Source of the DNA: an uncultured Oscillospiraceae bacterium
Lineage (GTDB): Bacteria; Bacillota; Clostridia; Oscillospirales; Acutalibacteraceae
Reading direction: 5' to 3'
Assembly: GCA_900549755.1 (NCBI GenBank)
Contig: URPQ01000081.1
Coordinates: 1-6,760, forward strand
Length of the DNA: 6,760 bases
A model generated the notes under the pieces. That model was not told the origin of the DNA. It saw nothing but the letters and a program-made list of their open reading frames with translations, and did not search any database. Below are positions 1 to 4,934 of the stretch, piece by piece (position 1 is the first letter of the stretch; each line of letters opens with the position of its first letter). Both the position numbers and the translations under genes were made by a program.

Positions 1-407
1 CGCGCAAAATGTATAAAAACGGCGTTATTGCGGGGCTTTTAACGGCTATTTCCGCCCTTTTTTACCTGCCGTTTATGAACGCGGTAAACAATCTCGGTTT
101 TTCCGCTAACGAAACGCAGGCGCAGCTTATGCAGAACATTTACGAGCACCTGCCCGAAATGGGTACGGCGGTGCTGGCGGCTATGCTTGTAGGGTTTATA
201 CTTAATATAGCGGTAAGGCTTTTATCGGCGCTTTTCGGCGATTACCTTTATAAGCAATATGCCATATCCTCTATTAAAACCATTCGTGCCGAAAGCGAGG
301 ATATGGACTACGACTACCGCAAAAAAGGTGGAGTAAACATTTTCCTGTTTCTTATAGGTACAATGGCGGTGCAGTATCTGCCCGCTTTAATAGCGATTTT
401 TATTTAG
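1..407 (+). CDS. C-terminal part of a multi-pass membrane protein (DUF2628-like), 5' end outside window
   Basis: The reading frame is open to the left edge; the first complete codons (3-8) read Arg-Lys just before the ATG at 9. RKMYK followed by a hydrophobic helix is exactly what occurs inside the next gene (residues 144-148 there), so the ATG at 9 is an internal Met, not the start. About 134 residues are visible. They hold hydrophobic segments roughly at 9-30, 53-80 and 112-134 of the visible part. An aromatic ALFGDYLYK motif (nt 228-254) matches GLFGYYLYK in the neighbour. The missing N-terminus may carry a zinc ribbon and linker like its paralogue, but this cannot be seen. The stop codon overlaps the ribosome binding site of the next gene, so the two are co-transcribed. 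Function is unknown. Assignment to the DUF2628-like membrane family comes from the WP...FYRKMY pattern in the paralogue and is an inference. Confidence 0.8.
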   Translation, partial: RKMYKNGVIAGLLTAISALFYLPFMNAVNNLGFSANETQAQLMQNIYEHLPEMGTAVLAAMLVGFILNIAVRLLSALFGDYLYKQYAISSIKTIRAESEDMDYDYRKKGGVNIFLFLIGTMAVQYLPALIAIFI

Positions 408-411
408 GAGG
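406..411 (+). promoter_or_regulatory. ribosome binding site AGGAGG overlapping the upstream stop codon
   Basis: A full AGGAGG lies 7 nt before the ATG at 419. Its first two bases are the last two bases of the TAG stop (405-407) of the upstream gene, which suggests efficient re-initiation from the upstream gene. Confidence 0.8.
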
Positions 412-418
412 ATTAAAA

Positions 419-1297
419 ATGGACAAAAAAATATGCTCCGAGTGCGGAACAGAAAACGAAAGCGATTATATTTACTGCAAAAACTGCGGAACACTGCTGA
501 CCTCCCCCTCAAAGCTGGCAGAGCCCGCGCCTGCAAAAGCGGAGCCTGAGCACGAGTTTATTGCACAAACCGCGCCCGAGCCGAAAGCCGAGCAGCCTTC
601 ATTTCAGCCGGCTCCGCCGGTTTATAACACGGCAAACGGCAGCGCGGGATATACGCCTGACAGCAGCCCCATAACCGACGGAATACCGCAGGAGGAGTTA
701 GCACTCTTTATAGGTAAAAAGTCAGCCGTTATTATGCCGAAATTCATTAAAATGGAAATAACAAATTCCAAGGTTTCGTGGTGCTGGCCCGCGGCAATTC
801 TCGGTTTCCTTTTCGGACCTATGGGCGCGGCGCTGTGGTTCTTCTACCGCAAAATGTATAAAACAGGAGCGTTGCTTGCGGTTATAGGCGCGCTTATCAA
901 TATTATAGTAGCCGCGCTTACCTTCAATACTACCTCGGCTGATTACACCCTGCTTTACCGCTCGTTTTTATCGGGCGATATGCAAAGCGTGCTGAACGCG
1001 CTTTCCTCTATCGGCAGCACATCTACCCTGCTTGACGTTATAGCAGACGTAATAAGCAGTGCGGCTGACCTTGCAACCTGCATACTTACAGGGCTTTTCG
1101 GATATTACTTGTATAAAGAGCATTGCATTAAGGTAATAAACAATTTCCGTATGAACATAAGTGACCGCCGTTATTACACAATGGGGCTGGCGTCCGTCGG
1201 CGGAGTCTCGGGCGGTATGCTTGCAGTCGGCATAATTTGCATAGTTGTAGTAAATAACCTGACATCAGCAGTGACTGCTGTTATTTCAATGCTTTAA
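419..1297 (+). CDS. zinc-ribbon membrane protein (DUF2628-like), intact paralogue of the upstream gene
   Basis: A 292-residue protein. The N-terminus is a zinc ribbon with ligands Cys6, Cys9, Cys20 and Cys23 (CxxC-x10-CxxC, each knuckle ending CG). A Pro/Ala/Glu-rich, probably disordered linker follows (about 30-90). Next is an amphipathic stretch (about 92-116; LALFIGKKS, then IKMEITNSKVSW), a WCWPA...GPMG...WFFYRKMY hydrophobic segment (about 121-143), and further membrane segments around 150-168, 205-230 and 262-292. The W-x-WPA...F(L)YRKMY arrangement is characteristic of DUF2628-type membrane proteins found next to zinc-ribbon domains in Clostridia. No enzymatic motif is visible. The zinc ribbon is presumably cytoplasmic and could bind protein or nucleic acid, but the role is unknown. 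The start is supported by AGGAGG at 406-411. It lies 11 nt after a paralogue and 15 nt before galU. A 6-bp hairpin in its last codons (1266-1280) looks too weak to terminate. Confidence 0.85.
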   Translation: MDKKICSECGTENESDYIYCKNCGTLLTSPSKLAEPAPAKAEPEHEFIAQTAPEPKAEQPSFQPAPPVYNTANGSAGYTPDSSPITDGIPQEELALFIGKKSAVIMPKFIKMEITNSKVSWCWPAAILGFLFGPMGAALWFFYRKMYKTGALLAVIGALINIIVAALTFNTTSADYTLLYRSFLSGDMQSVLNALSSIGSTSTLLDVIADVISSAADLATCILTGLFGYYLYKEHCIKVINNFRMNISDRRYYTMGLASVGGVSGGMLAVGIICIVVVNNLTSAVTAVISML

Positions 1298-1312
1298 AAG
1301 AGGAGAAAAAAT

Positions 1313-2182
1313 ATGAAAATCAAAAAGGCAATAATCCCCGCGGCAGGGCTTGGCACACGCGTTTTGCCCGCGTCTAAGGCGTTACCTAAGGAAATGCTCC
1401 CAATAGTTGATAAGCCCGCAATACAGTATATTGTGGAGGAAGCGGTAAGAGCGGGAATAACCGATATTCTTATAATTACAAACCGCGGCAAGGGTGTTAT
1501 AGAGGACCATTTCGACCACTCGGTAGAGCTTGAGGCAATGCTTGCAAAGCGCGGCAACACCGCAATGCTTGAAACGCTTGATAAGGTGGCAAACCTTGCA
1601 AATATCTATTATATCCGCCAAAAGGAAACGCGGGGTCTCGGCGACGCAGTGCTGCGCGCTAAGGAATTTGTGGGCACAGAGCCGTTTGCCGTGCTTTACG
1701 GCGACGACGTTATTATAGGCGAGCCGCCCGCCATAGGCGAGCTGTGCGATGCATATGAAAAATACGGCAAGAGCGTTGTTGGCATAAAGGAAGTATCAGA
1801 TGAGCTTATTGTTAAATACAGCTCCTTAAAAGCTGAAAAGCTTGACGATAAAATTTACTCCGTAACCGATATGATTGAAAAGCCGAGCCTTGAAACCAAG
1901 TTTTCAAATTACTCCATACTCGGCAGATGTGTGCTTGATAACGAAATTTTCAGCATACTTGAAAAAACCCCGCTCGGCGTGGGCGGCGAATTACAGCTGA
2001 CCGACGCTATGCGCACGCTTGCCGTTAAATACGGTATGGTAGGCGTTGATTTCAGCGGTATACGCTATGATATGGGCAATAAATTCGGAATTTTAAAGGC
2101 GAATATTGAGGTAGGGCTTGCTCACCCCGAAATTAAGGAGCAATTAAGGGAATATTTAAAGGAACTGAGTGCAAAGCTGTGA
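1313..2182 (+). CDS. galU: UTP-glucose-1-phosphate uridylyltransferase
   Basis: A 289-residue cytoplasmic enzyme that converts UTP and glucose-1-phosphate to UDP-glucose and pyrophosphate. UDP-glucose feeds glycolipid, exopolysaccharide and wall-polymer glycosylation and the Leloir galactose pathway. Family hallmarks run in order: the nucleotide-binding loop PAAGLGTR (9-16), then LPKEMLPIVDKP (24-35), QKETRGLGDAV (103-113), GDD with the metal-binding aspartates (130-132), EKP (189-191), GGELQLTDA (224-232) and YDMGNKFGILKA (252-263). Length is normal for bacterial GalU (about 290-300) and no key motif is missing. AGGAG at 1301-1305, 7 nt upstream, supports the ATG. The gene sits between a zinc-ribbon membrane-protein gene and a HAD phosphatase gene; its TGA stop overlaps the ATG of the latter. 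Several GalU-like nucleotidyltransferases share the fold (RmlA, RfbF), but the EMLPIVDKP and GGELQLTDA blocks favour GalU. Confidence 0.95.
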   Translation: MKIKKAIIPAAGLGTRVLPASKALPKEMLPIVDKPAIQYIVEEAVRAGITDILIITNRGKGVIEDHFDHSVELEAMLAKRGNTAMLETLDKVANLANIYYIRQKETRGLGDAVLRAKEFVGTEPFAVLYGDDVIIGEPPAIGELCDAYEKYGKSVVGIKEVSDELIVKYSSLKAEKLDDKIYSVTDMIEKPSLETKFSNYSILGRCVLDNEIFSILEKTPLGVGGELQLTDAMRTLAVKYGMVGVDFSGIRYDMGNKFGILKANIEVGLAHPEIKEQLREYLKELSAKL

Positions 2183-2856
2183 TGTATACTTCCCTTTTGC
2201 TTGACCTTGACAATACCCTGCTGGATTTTAACGCAGCAGAAGCGCACGCAGTGCGTAAGGTGCTGAAATCGCACGGGCTGCCGCACGATGACGCTACCGT
2301 GGCGCTTTATTCCGATATAAACCGCAGCTACTGGGAAAGCTTTGAGCGCGGTGAAATTCCGCGCGAGGCGATTTTTGAGGGGCGCTTTAAAACCCTTTTT
2401 GAAAAACTTGGTGTTTCGGGCGATACCGCGAAAATATCAAAGGATTACTGCCTTAATTTATCCGAGGGGTATTTTAAGGTGGAGGGTGCCGATGAAATTC
2501 TCACCTACCTGAAAGCGCGGGGCTATAAGCTTTACGCCGCTACAAACGGTATTTCGCTGACCCAGTACAAGCGCATACGCGGCTCGGGGCTGGATAAATA
2601 TTTCGACGGTATCTTCGTTTCAGAGGATACAGGGCACCAAAAGCCCGAAAAGGAATATTACGATTATATAATTGAGAAAATTCCCGAAAAGAACAGGGAA
2701 AATATTCTTATTATAGGCGACAGCCAAAGCTCCGACATTTTGGGCGGGATAAACGCGGGGTTGGACACCTGCTGGTACAACCCTGCAAGCCACACGGCAA
2801 AATATCCTGCGAAATATCAGATAACCTCGCTTCCACAGCTTAAAGACCTTTTATAG
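2182..2856 (+). CDS. YjjG-family HAD-superfamily phosphatase (subfamily IA, probable nucleotidase)
   Basis: A 224-residue soluble HAD hydrolase. Motif I is DLDNTLL (nucleophile Asp8, acid/base Asp10). Motif II is the Thr of AATNG (Thr121). Motif III is Lys154 in GHQKPE. Motif IV is GDSQSSD (Asp180 and Asp185, Mg2+ ligands). The helical cap lies between motifs I and II (about 16-100), as in subfamily IA. The DLDNTLLDF start, the TNG motif II and the GDS-x2-SD-ILGG-x-NAG block resemble YjjG/YfnB proteins, which dephosphorylate (non-canonical) pyrimidine nucleotides. Substrate is not provable here. A GTG at 2179 is an alternative start adding one residue. The ATG at 2182 is preferred because it makes the common TGATG stop-start overlap with galU. 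No ribosome binding site lies at proper distance (AAAGGA at 2158-2163 is too far), so translation is probably coupled to galU. Phosphoglycolate phosphatase-type activity remains possible. Confidence 0.87.
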   Translation: MYTSLLLDLDNTLLDFNAAEAHAVRKVLKSHGLPHDDATVALYSDINRSYWESFERGEIPREAIFEGRFKTLFEKLGVSGDTAKISKDYCLNLSEGYFKVEGADEILTYLKARGYKLYAATNGISLTQYKRIRGSGLDKYFDGIFVSEDTGHQKPEKEYYDYIIEKIPEKNRENILIIGDSQSSDILGGINAGLDTCWYNPASHTAKYPAKYQITSLPQLKDLL

Positions 2857-2860
2857 AAAC

Positions 2861-2910
2861 AAAAAATCAAACGCTTGCCATAAAAACGGCGGCGTTTGAT
2901 TTTTTATTTT
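2861..2910 (+). terminator. intrinsic terminator closing the galU operon
   Basis: A perfect 14-bp inverted repeat: the left arm 2861-2874 (AAAAAATCAAACGC) pairs with the right arm 2892-2905 (GCGTTTGATTTTTT). An inner GCC/GGC stem (2877-2879 with 2888-2890) is closed by an 8-nt loop. A T-rich tail follows. It begins 4 nt after the phosphatase stop codon and separates this operon from the padR promoter. Confidence 0.92.
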
Positions 2911-2911
2911 T

Positions 2912-2938
2912 AAAATACATTGACTTTTAAGGTATTTT
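2912..2938. promoter_or_regulatory. candidate operator: inverted repeat over the -35 box of the padR operon
   Basis: AAAATAC (2912-2918) and its exact reverse complement GTATTTT (2932-2938) are separated by 13 nt. Their centres are 20 bp apart, about two helical turns, as expected for a dimeric winged-helix repressor contacting one face of the DNA. The -35 hexamer (2920-2925) lies between the half-sites, so binding would block RNA polymerase. PadR-family genes are often autoregulated. That this is the PadR site is an inference; A/T richness makes chance repeats likelier. Confidence 0.45.
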
Positions 2939-2948
2939 GATTTATTAT
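2920..2948 (+). promoter_or_regulatory. sigma-A-type promoter of the padR operon
   Basis: TTGACT (2920-2925, 5 of 6 to TTGACA) is followed by a 17-nt spacer and TATTAT (2943-2948, 5 of 6 to TATAAT). The start of transcription would be near 2955, giving a very short leader of about 15 nt. That leader carries AAGGAG (2956-2961), 8 nt before the ATG at 2970. TTATAT at 2945-2950 is a poorer alternative -10. Confidence 0.75.
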
Positions 2949-2969
2949 ATACATTAAGGAGATGAGGAT

Positions 2970-3314
2970 ATGTCTATCGCAAGCGATATTATAAGGGAAC
3001 ACACCGACACGATAATTTTATCGGCGCTGCTGCTGCGCGACAGCTACGGCTACGAAATAAATAAAAAAATAAAATCGGCATCGGGTGGCAGATATGAGCT
3101 TAACGAGGCAACGCTGTATACTGCGTTCAAGCGCCTTGAGGACGGCGGCTGTATAAACTCCTACTGGGGTGCCGAGGGCACGGGCGCCCGCAGAAAATAC
3201 TACCACATAACCCCCACCGGCATAGATAAATGCCGTTCACTTATTGCGGAATGGGAAACGGCGAAAAAGATTATTGACGAGCTTATTGAAACGGAGGAAA
3301 ATAAAAATGAATGA
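2970..3314 (+). CDS. PadR-family winged-helix transcriptional regulator
   Basis: A 114-residue cytoplasmic DNA-binding protein, a normal length for short (subfamily 2) PadR regulators. The winged helix-turn-helix spans about 11-85. It begins with the family signature DTIILSALLLRDSYGYEINKKI (13-34), where the LRDSYGYEI segment ends helix 1. Recognition helix NEATLYTAFKRLEDGGCI (45-62) follows, then the beta wing GARRKYYHITPTG (72-84). The C-terminal helix (about 85-108) is the usual dimerisation helix. It is the first gene after its own promoter and overlaps the next gene by 8 nt. PadR-like proteins in such clusters normally repress their own operon and respond to a small molecule or membrane signal; this is family knowledge, not shown here. 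The inverted repeat at 2912-2938 is a candidate binding site. Confidence 0.92.
   Translation: MSIASDIIREHTDTIILSALLLRDSYGYEINKKIKSASGGRYELNEATLYTAFKRLEDGGCINSYWGAEGTGARRKYYHITPTGIDKCRSLIAEWETAKKIIDELIETEENKNE
3293..3297 (+). promoter_or_regulatory. ribosome binding site that fixes the start of the DUF1700 gene
   Basis: GGAGG ends 9 nt before the ATG at 3307. It lies inside the padR coding region and selects 3307 rather than the upstream ATG at 3244, which would add 21 basic, non-conserved residues encoded out of frame within padR. Confidence 0.8.
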
Positions 3315-3969
3315 AAAACTGCGCGAACACATAGAGGAGCTTTTTAAAAACGCACCGCAAACCCGCCAGGCGGTGGAAATAAAGGAAGAAATACTGCAAA
3401 ACACCATTGACCGCTACAACGATTTAAAGGCGGAGGGCAAGAGTGACGAGGCGGCTTATAATATAGCCATTGCCGGAATAGGCGATGTTGACCACCTGAT
3501 TGACAGTATAATGGCTCCTGTAGCGTCATCGGGCTACTCACGCGAGGAAATACGGAAAAATCAAAATAAACGCACGCTGCTTTTAGCGGTTGCTGTGGCG
3601 CTTTACATACTTTGCGTTGTGCCGGTTATAATTTGCGATGAAATAGGCATAAACGAGGTTTTCGGTATAGTATCAATGTTCGTTATAGCGGCGGTTGCCA
3701 CGGCGCTGATTATTTACCGCAGCGGGATGAGGCTTGAATATACCGCAACCGACGACACGGTGGTTGAAGACTTCAAAAAATGGAACCGCGAAAAAAACGA
3801 AGACCGCTCGCTTATGGGGGCTGTAAACGGCGCTGTTTGGGCGCTTACCTTAACGGCGTATTTTGTTATAAGCTTTTTAACCGGGGCTTGGTATATAAGC
3901 TGGCTTATTTTTATAATCGGCGGCGCGGTCTCCAATATAGTAAGAGCGGTTTTCGATTTAAAGAGATGA
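3307..3969 (+). CDS. DUF1700 / HAAS-type (permease prefix domain 1) membrane protein
   Basis: A 220-residue protein from the ATG at 3307. The N-terminal cytoplasmic helical domain (about 1-72) has the typical pattern: LREHIEELFKNAP, EIKEEILQNTIDRYNDL, then a short linker, DEAAYNIAIAGIGDVDHLI. This is the DUF1700/HAAS (permease prefix domain 1) signature. After a basic stretch (83-89) come predicted membrane segments at about 90-110, 115-137, 171-192 and 195-215. A hydrophilic, charged loop lies between the second and third pairs (about 140-168). The C-terminal FLTGAWYISWLIF block recurs in this family. It overlaps padR by 8 nt and ends 10 nt before the DUF4097 gene, so all three are co-translated. 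In related clusters the HAAS protein is thought to link membrane state to the PadR regulator; the mechanism here is inferred. No catalytic motif is visible. Confidence 0.87.
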   Translation: MNEKLREHIEELFKNAPQTRQAVEIKEEILQNTIDRYNDLKAEGKSDEAAYNIAIAGIGDVDHLIDSIMAPVASSGYSREEIRKNQNKRTLLLAVAVALYILCVVPVIICDEIGINEVFGIVSMFVIAAVATALIIYRSGMRLEYTATDDTVVEDFKKWNREKNEDRSLMGAVNGAVWALTLTAYFVISFLTGAWYISWLIFIIGGAVSNIVRAVFDLKR

Positions 3970-3973
3970 GGTG
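3968..3973 (+). promoter_or_regulatory. ribosome binding site that fixes the start of the DUF4097 gene
   Basis: GAGGTG ends 6 nt before the ATG at 3980. An alternative GTG at 3971 falls inside this site, so it is unlikely to be the start. Confidence 0.7.
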
Positions 3974-3979
3974 CGCATA

Positions 3980-4855
3980 ATGAAACGAAACGCAATTGCA
4001 AGAATAATAATATGGTCGCTGGTAGCTGTTTTACTTACTTCCTTGCTGGTAGTCGGTATTAGCTCCTCCCCCTCCTCGTTTTTTACGGGAGACTGGTCGC
4101 TCGGCGGTATTGGAGTAACATATAAAAATTCCGCCCTTTACAATGTGGGCGGCGGAACGGTGACCGATGAATTTCATAGCATTAAGGTAAACTGGACAAA
4201 CGGAAAAATAAATATTGAGTCATACGACGGCGAGGATACCGTTATAAGTGAAACCGAGGTTGCGGAAAAAGAGAATAAGCTCCGCTGGCGCGTGGAAGAC
4301 GGCGTTTTGATAATTCAGCAAATGGCTGCGGGTATGCGGTTCGGGCTTAAAAAAACGCCGAAAAAAACGCTTACGGTTAAAATTCCGTCAAATGTGGCGG
4401 AAGGGCTAAAAGCCGTCACGTCCGATTCGGTATCGGCTGAGGTAACTATTACCGGCATTTCGGCGAGCGATAAAATAGAAATTGACACCGTAAGCGGCGG
4501 CGCAGATTTGAAAAATATCAAAACAGAAAAGCTTGATATTGATACGGTAAGCGGCAGTATAAAAGCCGCCGGTGAATTTACAGAGCTTGAAAGCGATAGT
4601 GTTTCGGGAGATGTGACCGTAAGCTCCGCCACACTTCTTAAAAAGCTGGATTGCGACAGCACAAGCGGTAATATAAGACTTACAATACCCAAAAACAGCG
4701 GCTTCACGCTTAAAGCCGATACCGTAAGCGGTGATATAAGCTGCGGGCTTCCCACTGTTTCCGAAAGCAAAAATCGCCGTGTTTGCGGCGACGGCTCTGC
4801 CGATTTTGAAACAGACACGGTAAGCGGCGACCTGATTATAACGTCGGCTGAATAA
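3980..4855 (+). CDS. membrane-anchored DUF4097 repeat protein
   Basis: A 291-residue protein. The basic N-terminus (MKRNAIAR) and one hydrophobic segment (about 6-28) form an uncleaved signal anchor; there is no lipobox and no sortase motif, so most of the chain should face outside. A Ser/Gly-rich linker (about 29-60) precedes a beta-rich region starting near 63 (DEFHSIKVNWTNGKINIE, the usual entry to DUF4097). From about 149 the chain holds seven copies of D-[TS]-[VT]-S-[GA] at Asp149, 169, 188, 206, 226, 247 and 279, mostly 18-21 residues apart. This fits stacked beta strands (a right-handed beta-solenoid or related 'toastrack' fold). Three cysteines (225, 255, 269) lie in the repeats. DUF4097 proteins include envelope-stress proteins such as the LiaX type; a sensing or surface-binding role is inferred. 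It is the last gene of the padR operon and is followed by a bidirectional terminator. Confidence 0.87.
   Translation: MKRNAIARIIIWSLVAVLLTSLLVVGISSSPSSFFTGDWSLGGIGVTYKNSALYNVGGGTVTDEFHSIKVNWTNGKINIESYDGEDTVISETEVAEKENKLRWRVEDGVLIIQQMAAGMRFGLKKTPKKTLTVKIPSNVAEGLKAVTSDSVSAEVTITGISASDKIEIDTVSGGADLKNIKTEKLDIDTVSGSIKAAGEFTELESDSVSGDVTVSSATLLKKLDCDSTSGNIRLTIPKNSGFTLKADTVSGDISCGLPTVSESKNRRVCGDGSADFETDTVSGDLIITSAE
4424..4828 (+). repeat. imperfect coding repeats, seven D-[TS]-[VT]-S-[GA] turns
   Basis: Repeat units start at 4424, 4484, 4541, 4595, 4655, 4718 and 4814 in the DUF4097 gene. Four of them (4484, 4541, 4718, 4814) use nearly the same codons, GA[CT]-AC[CG]-GTA-AGC-GG[CT]. The others use different Ser and Val codons (for example GAT-AGT-GTT-TCG-GGA at 4595). 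This mixture suggests old duplication with drift in some units, or codon homogenisation among a subset. Period is 54-63 bp except for the last interval (96 bp), where an insertion of about 12 residues holds Cys269. Confidence 0.85.
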
Positions 4856-4879
4856 TATTACAGTATACATACACTTTGC

Positions 4880-4924
4880 AGCAAAAAATAATCCCGCCTC
4901 GAATGAGTGGGATTATTTTTTGCT
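4880..4924. terminator. bidirectional intrinsic terminator between convergent genes
   Basis: A 16-bp perfect inverted repeat: the arm 4880-4895 (AGCAAAAAATAATCCC) pairs with 4909-4924. An inner CTC/GAG stem (4898-4900 with 4905-4907) is capped by a GAAT tetraloop. The plus-strand right arm ends in T6 and the minus-strand equivalent also ends in T6, so it can stop transcription both ways. It begins 24 nt after the DUF4097 stop and 10 nt after the alpha-galactosidase stop. Confidence 0.92.
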
Positions 4925-4934
4925 CTGTTTTTCT

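Noticed and set aside
9..11. ATG at 9 as the start of the first gene
   Set aside because: The upstream codons Arg-Lys match the paralogue's internal RKMYK and there is no ribosome binding site; the gene is truncated by the window edge.
1266..1280. Hairpin CAGCAG-TGA-CTGCTG at the end of the zinc-ribbon gene, possible attenuator before galU
   Set aside because: Only a 6-bp stem inside codons for Ser-Ala-Val-Thr-Ala-Val, followed by a mixed TTATTTCAAT rather than a T-run; too weak to call a terminator.
1294..1621. Antisense open frames opposite the start of galU
   Set aside because: They lie fully over strongly conserved galU motifs and have no recognisable protein features.
3244..3306. Upstream ATG at 3244 as the start of the DUF1700 gene
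   Set aside because: It would add 21 basic residues read out of frame within padR, while GGAGG sits correctly before the ATG at 3307.
4315..4870. Two long antisense open frames (154 and 167 codons) opposite the DUF4097 gene
   Set aside because: They mirror the repeated GTA-AGC-GGC codons of the real gene, have no ribosome binding site seen, and read as low-complexity Ser/Val/Leu or Ala/Tyr strings that match no family I know.
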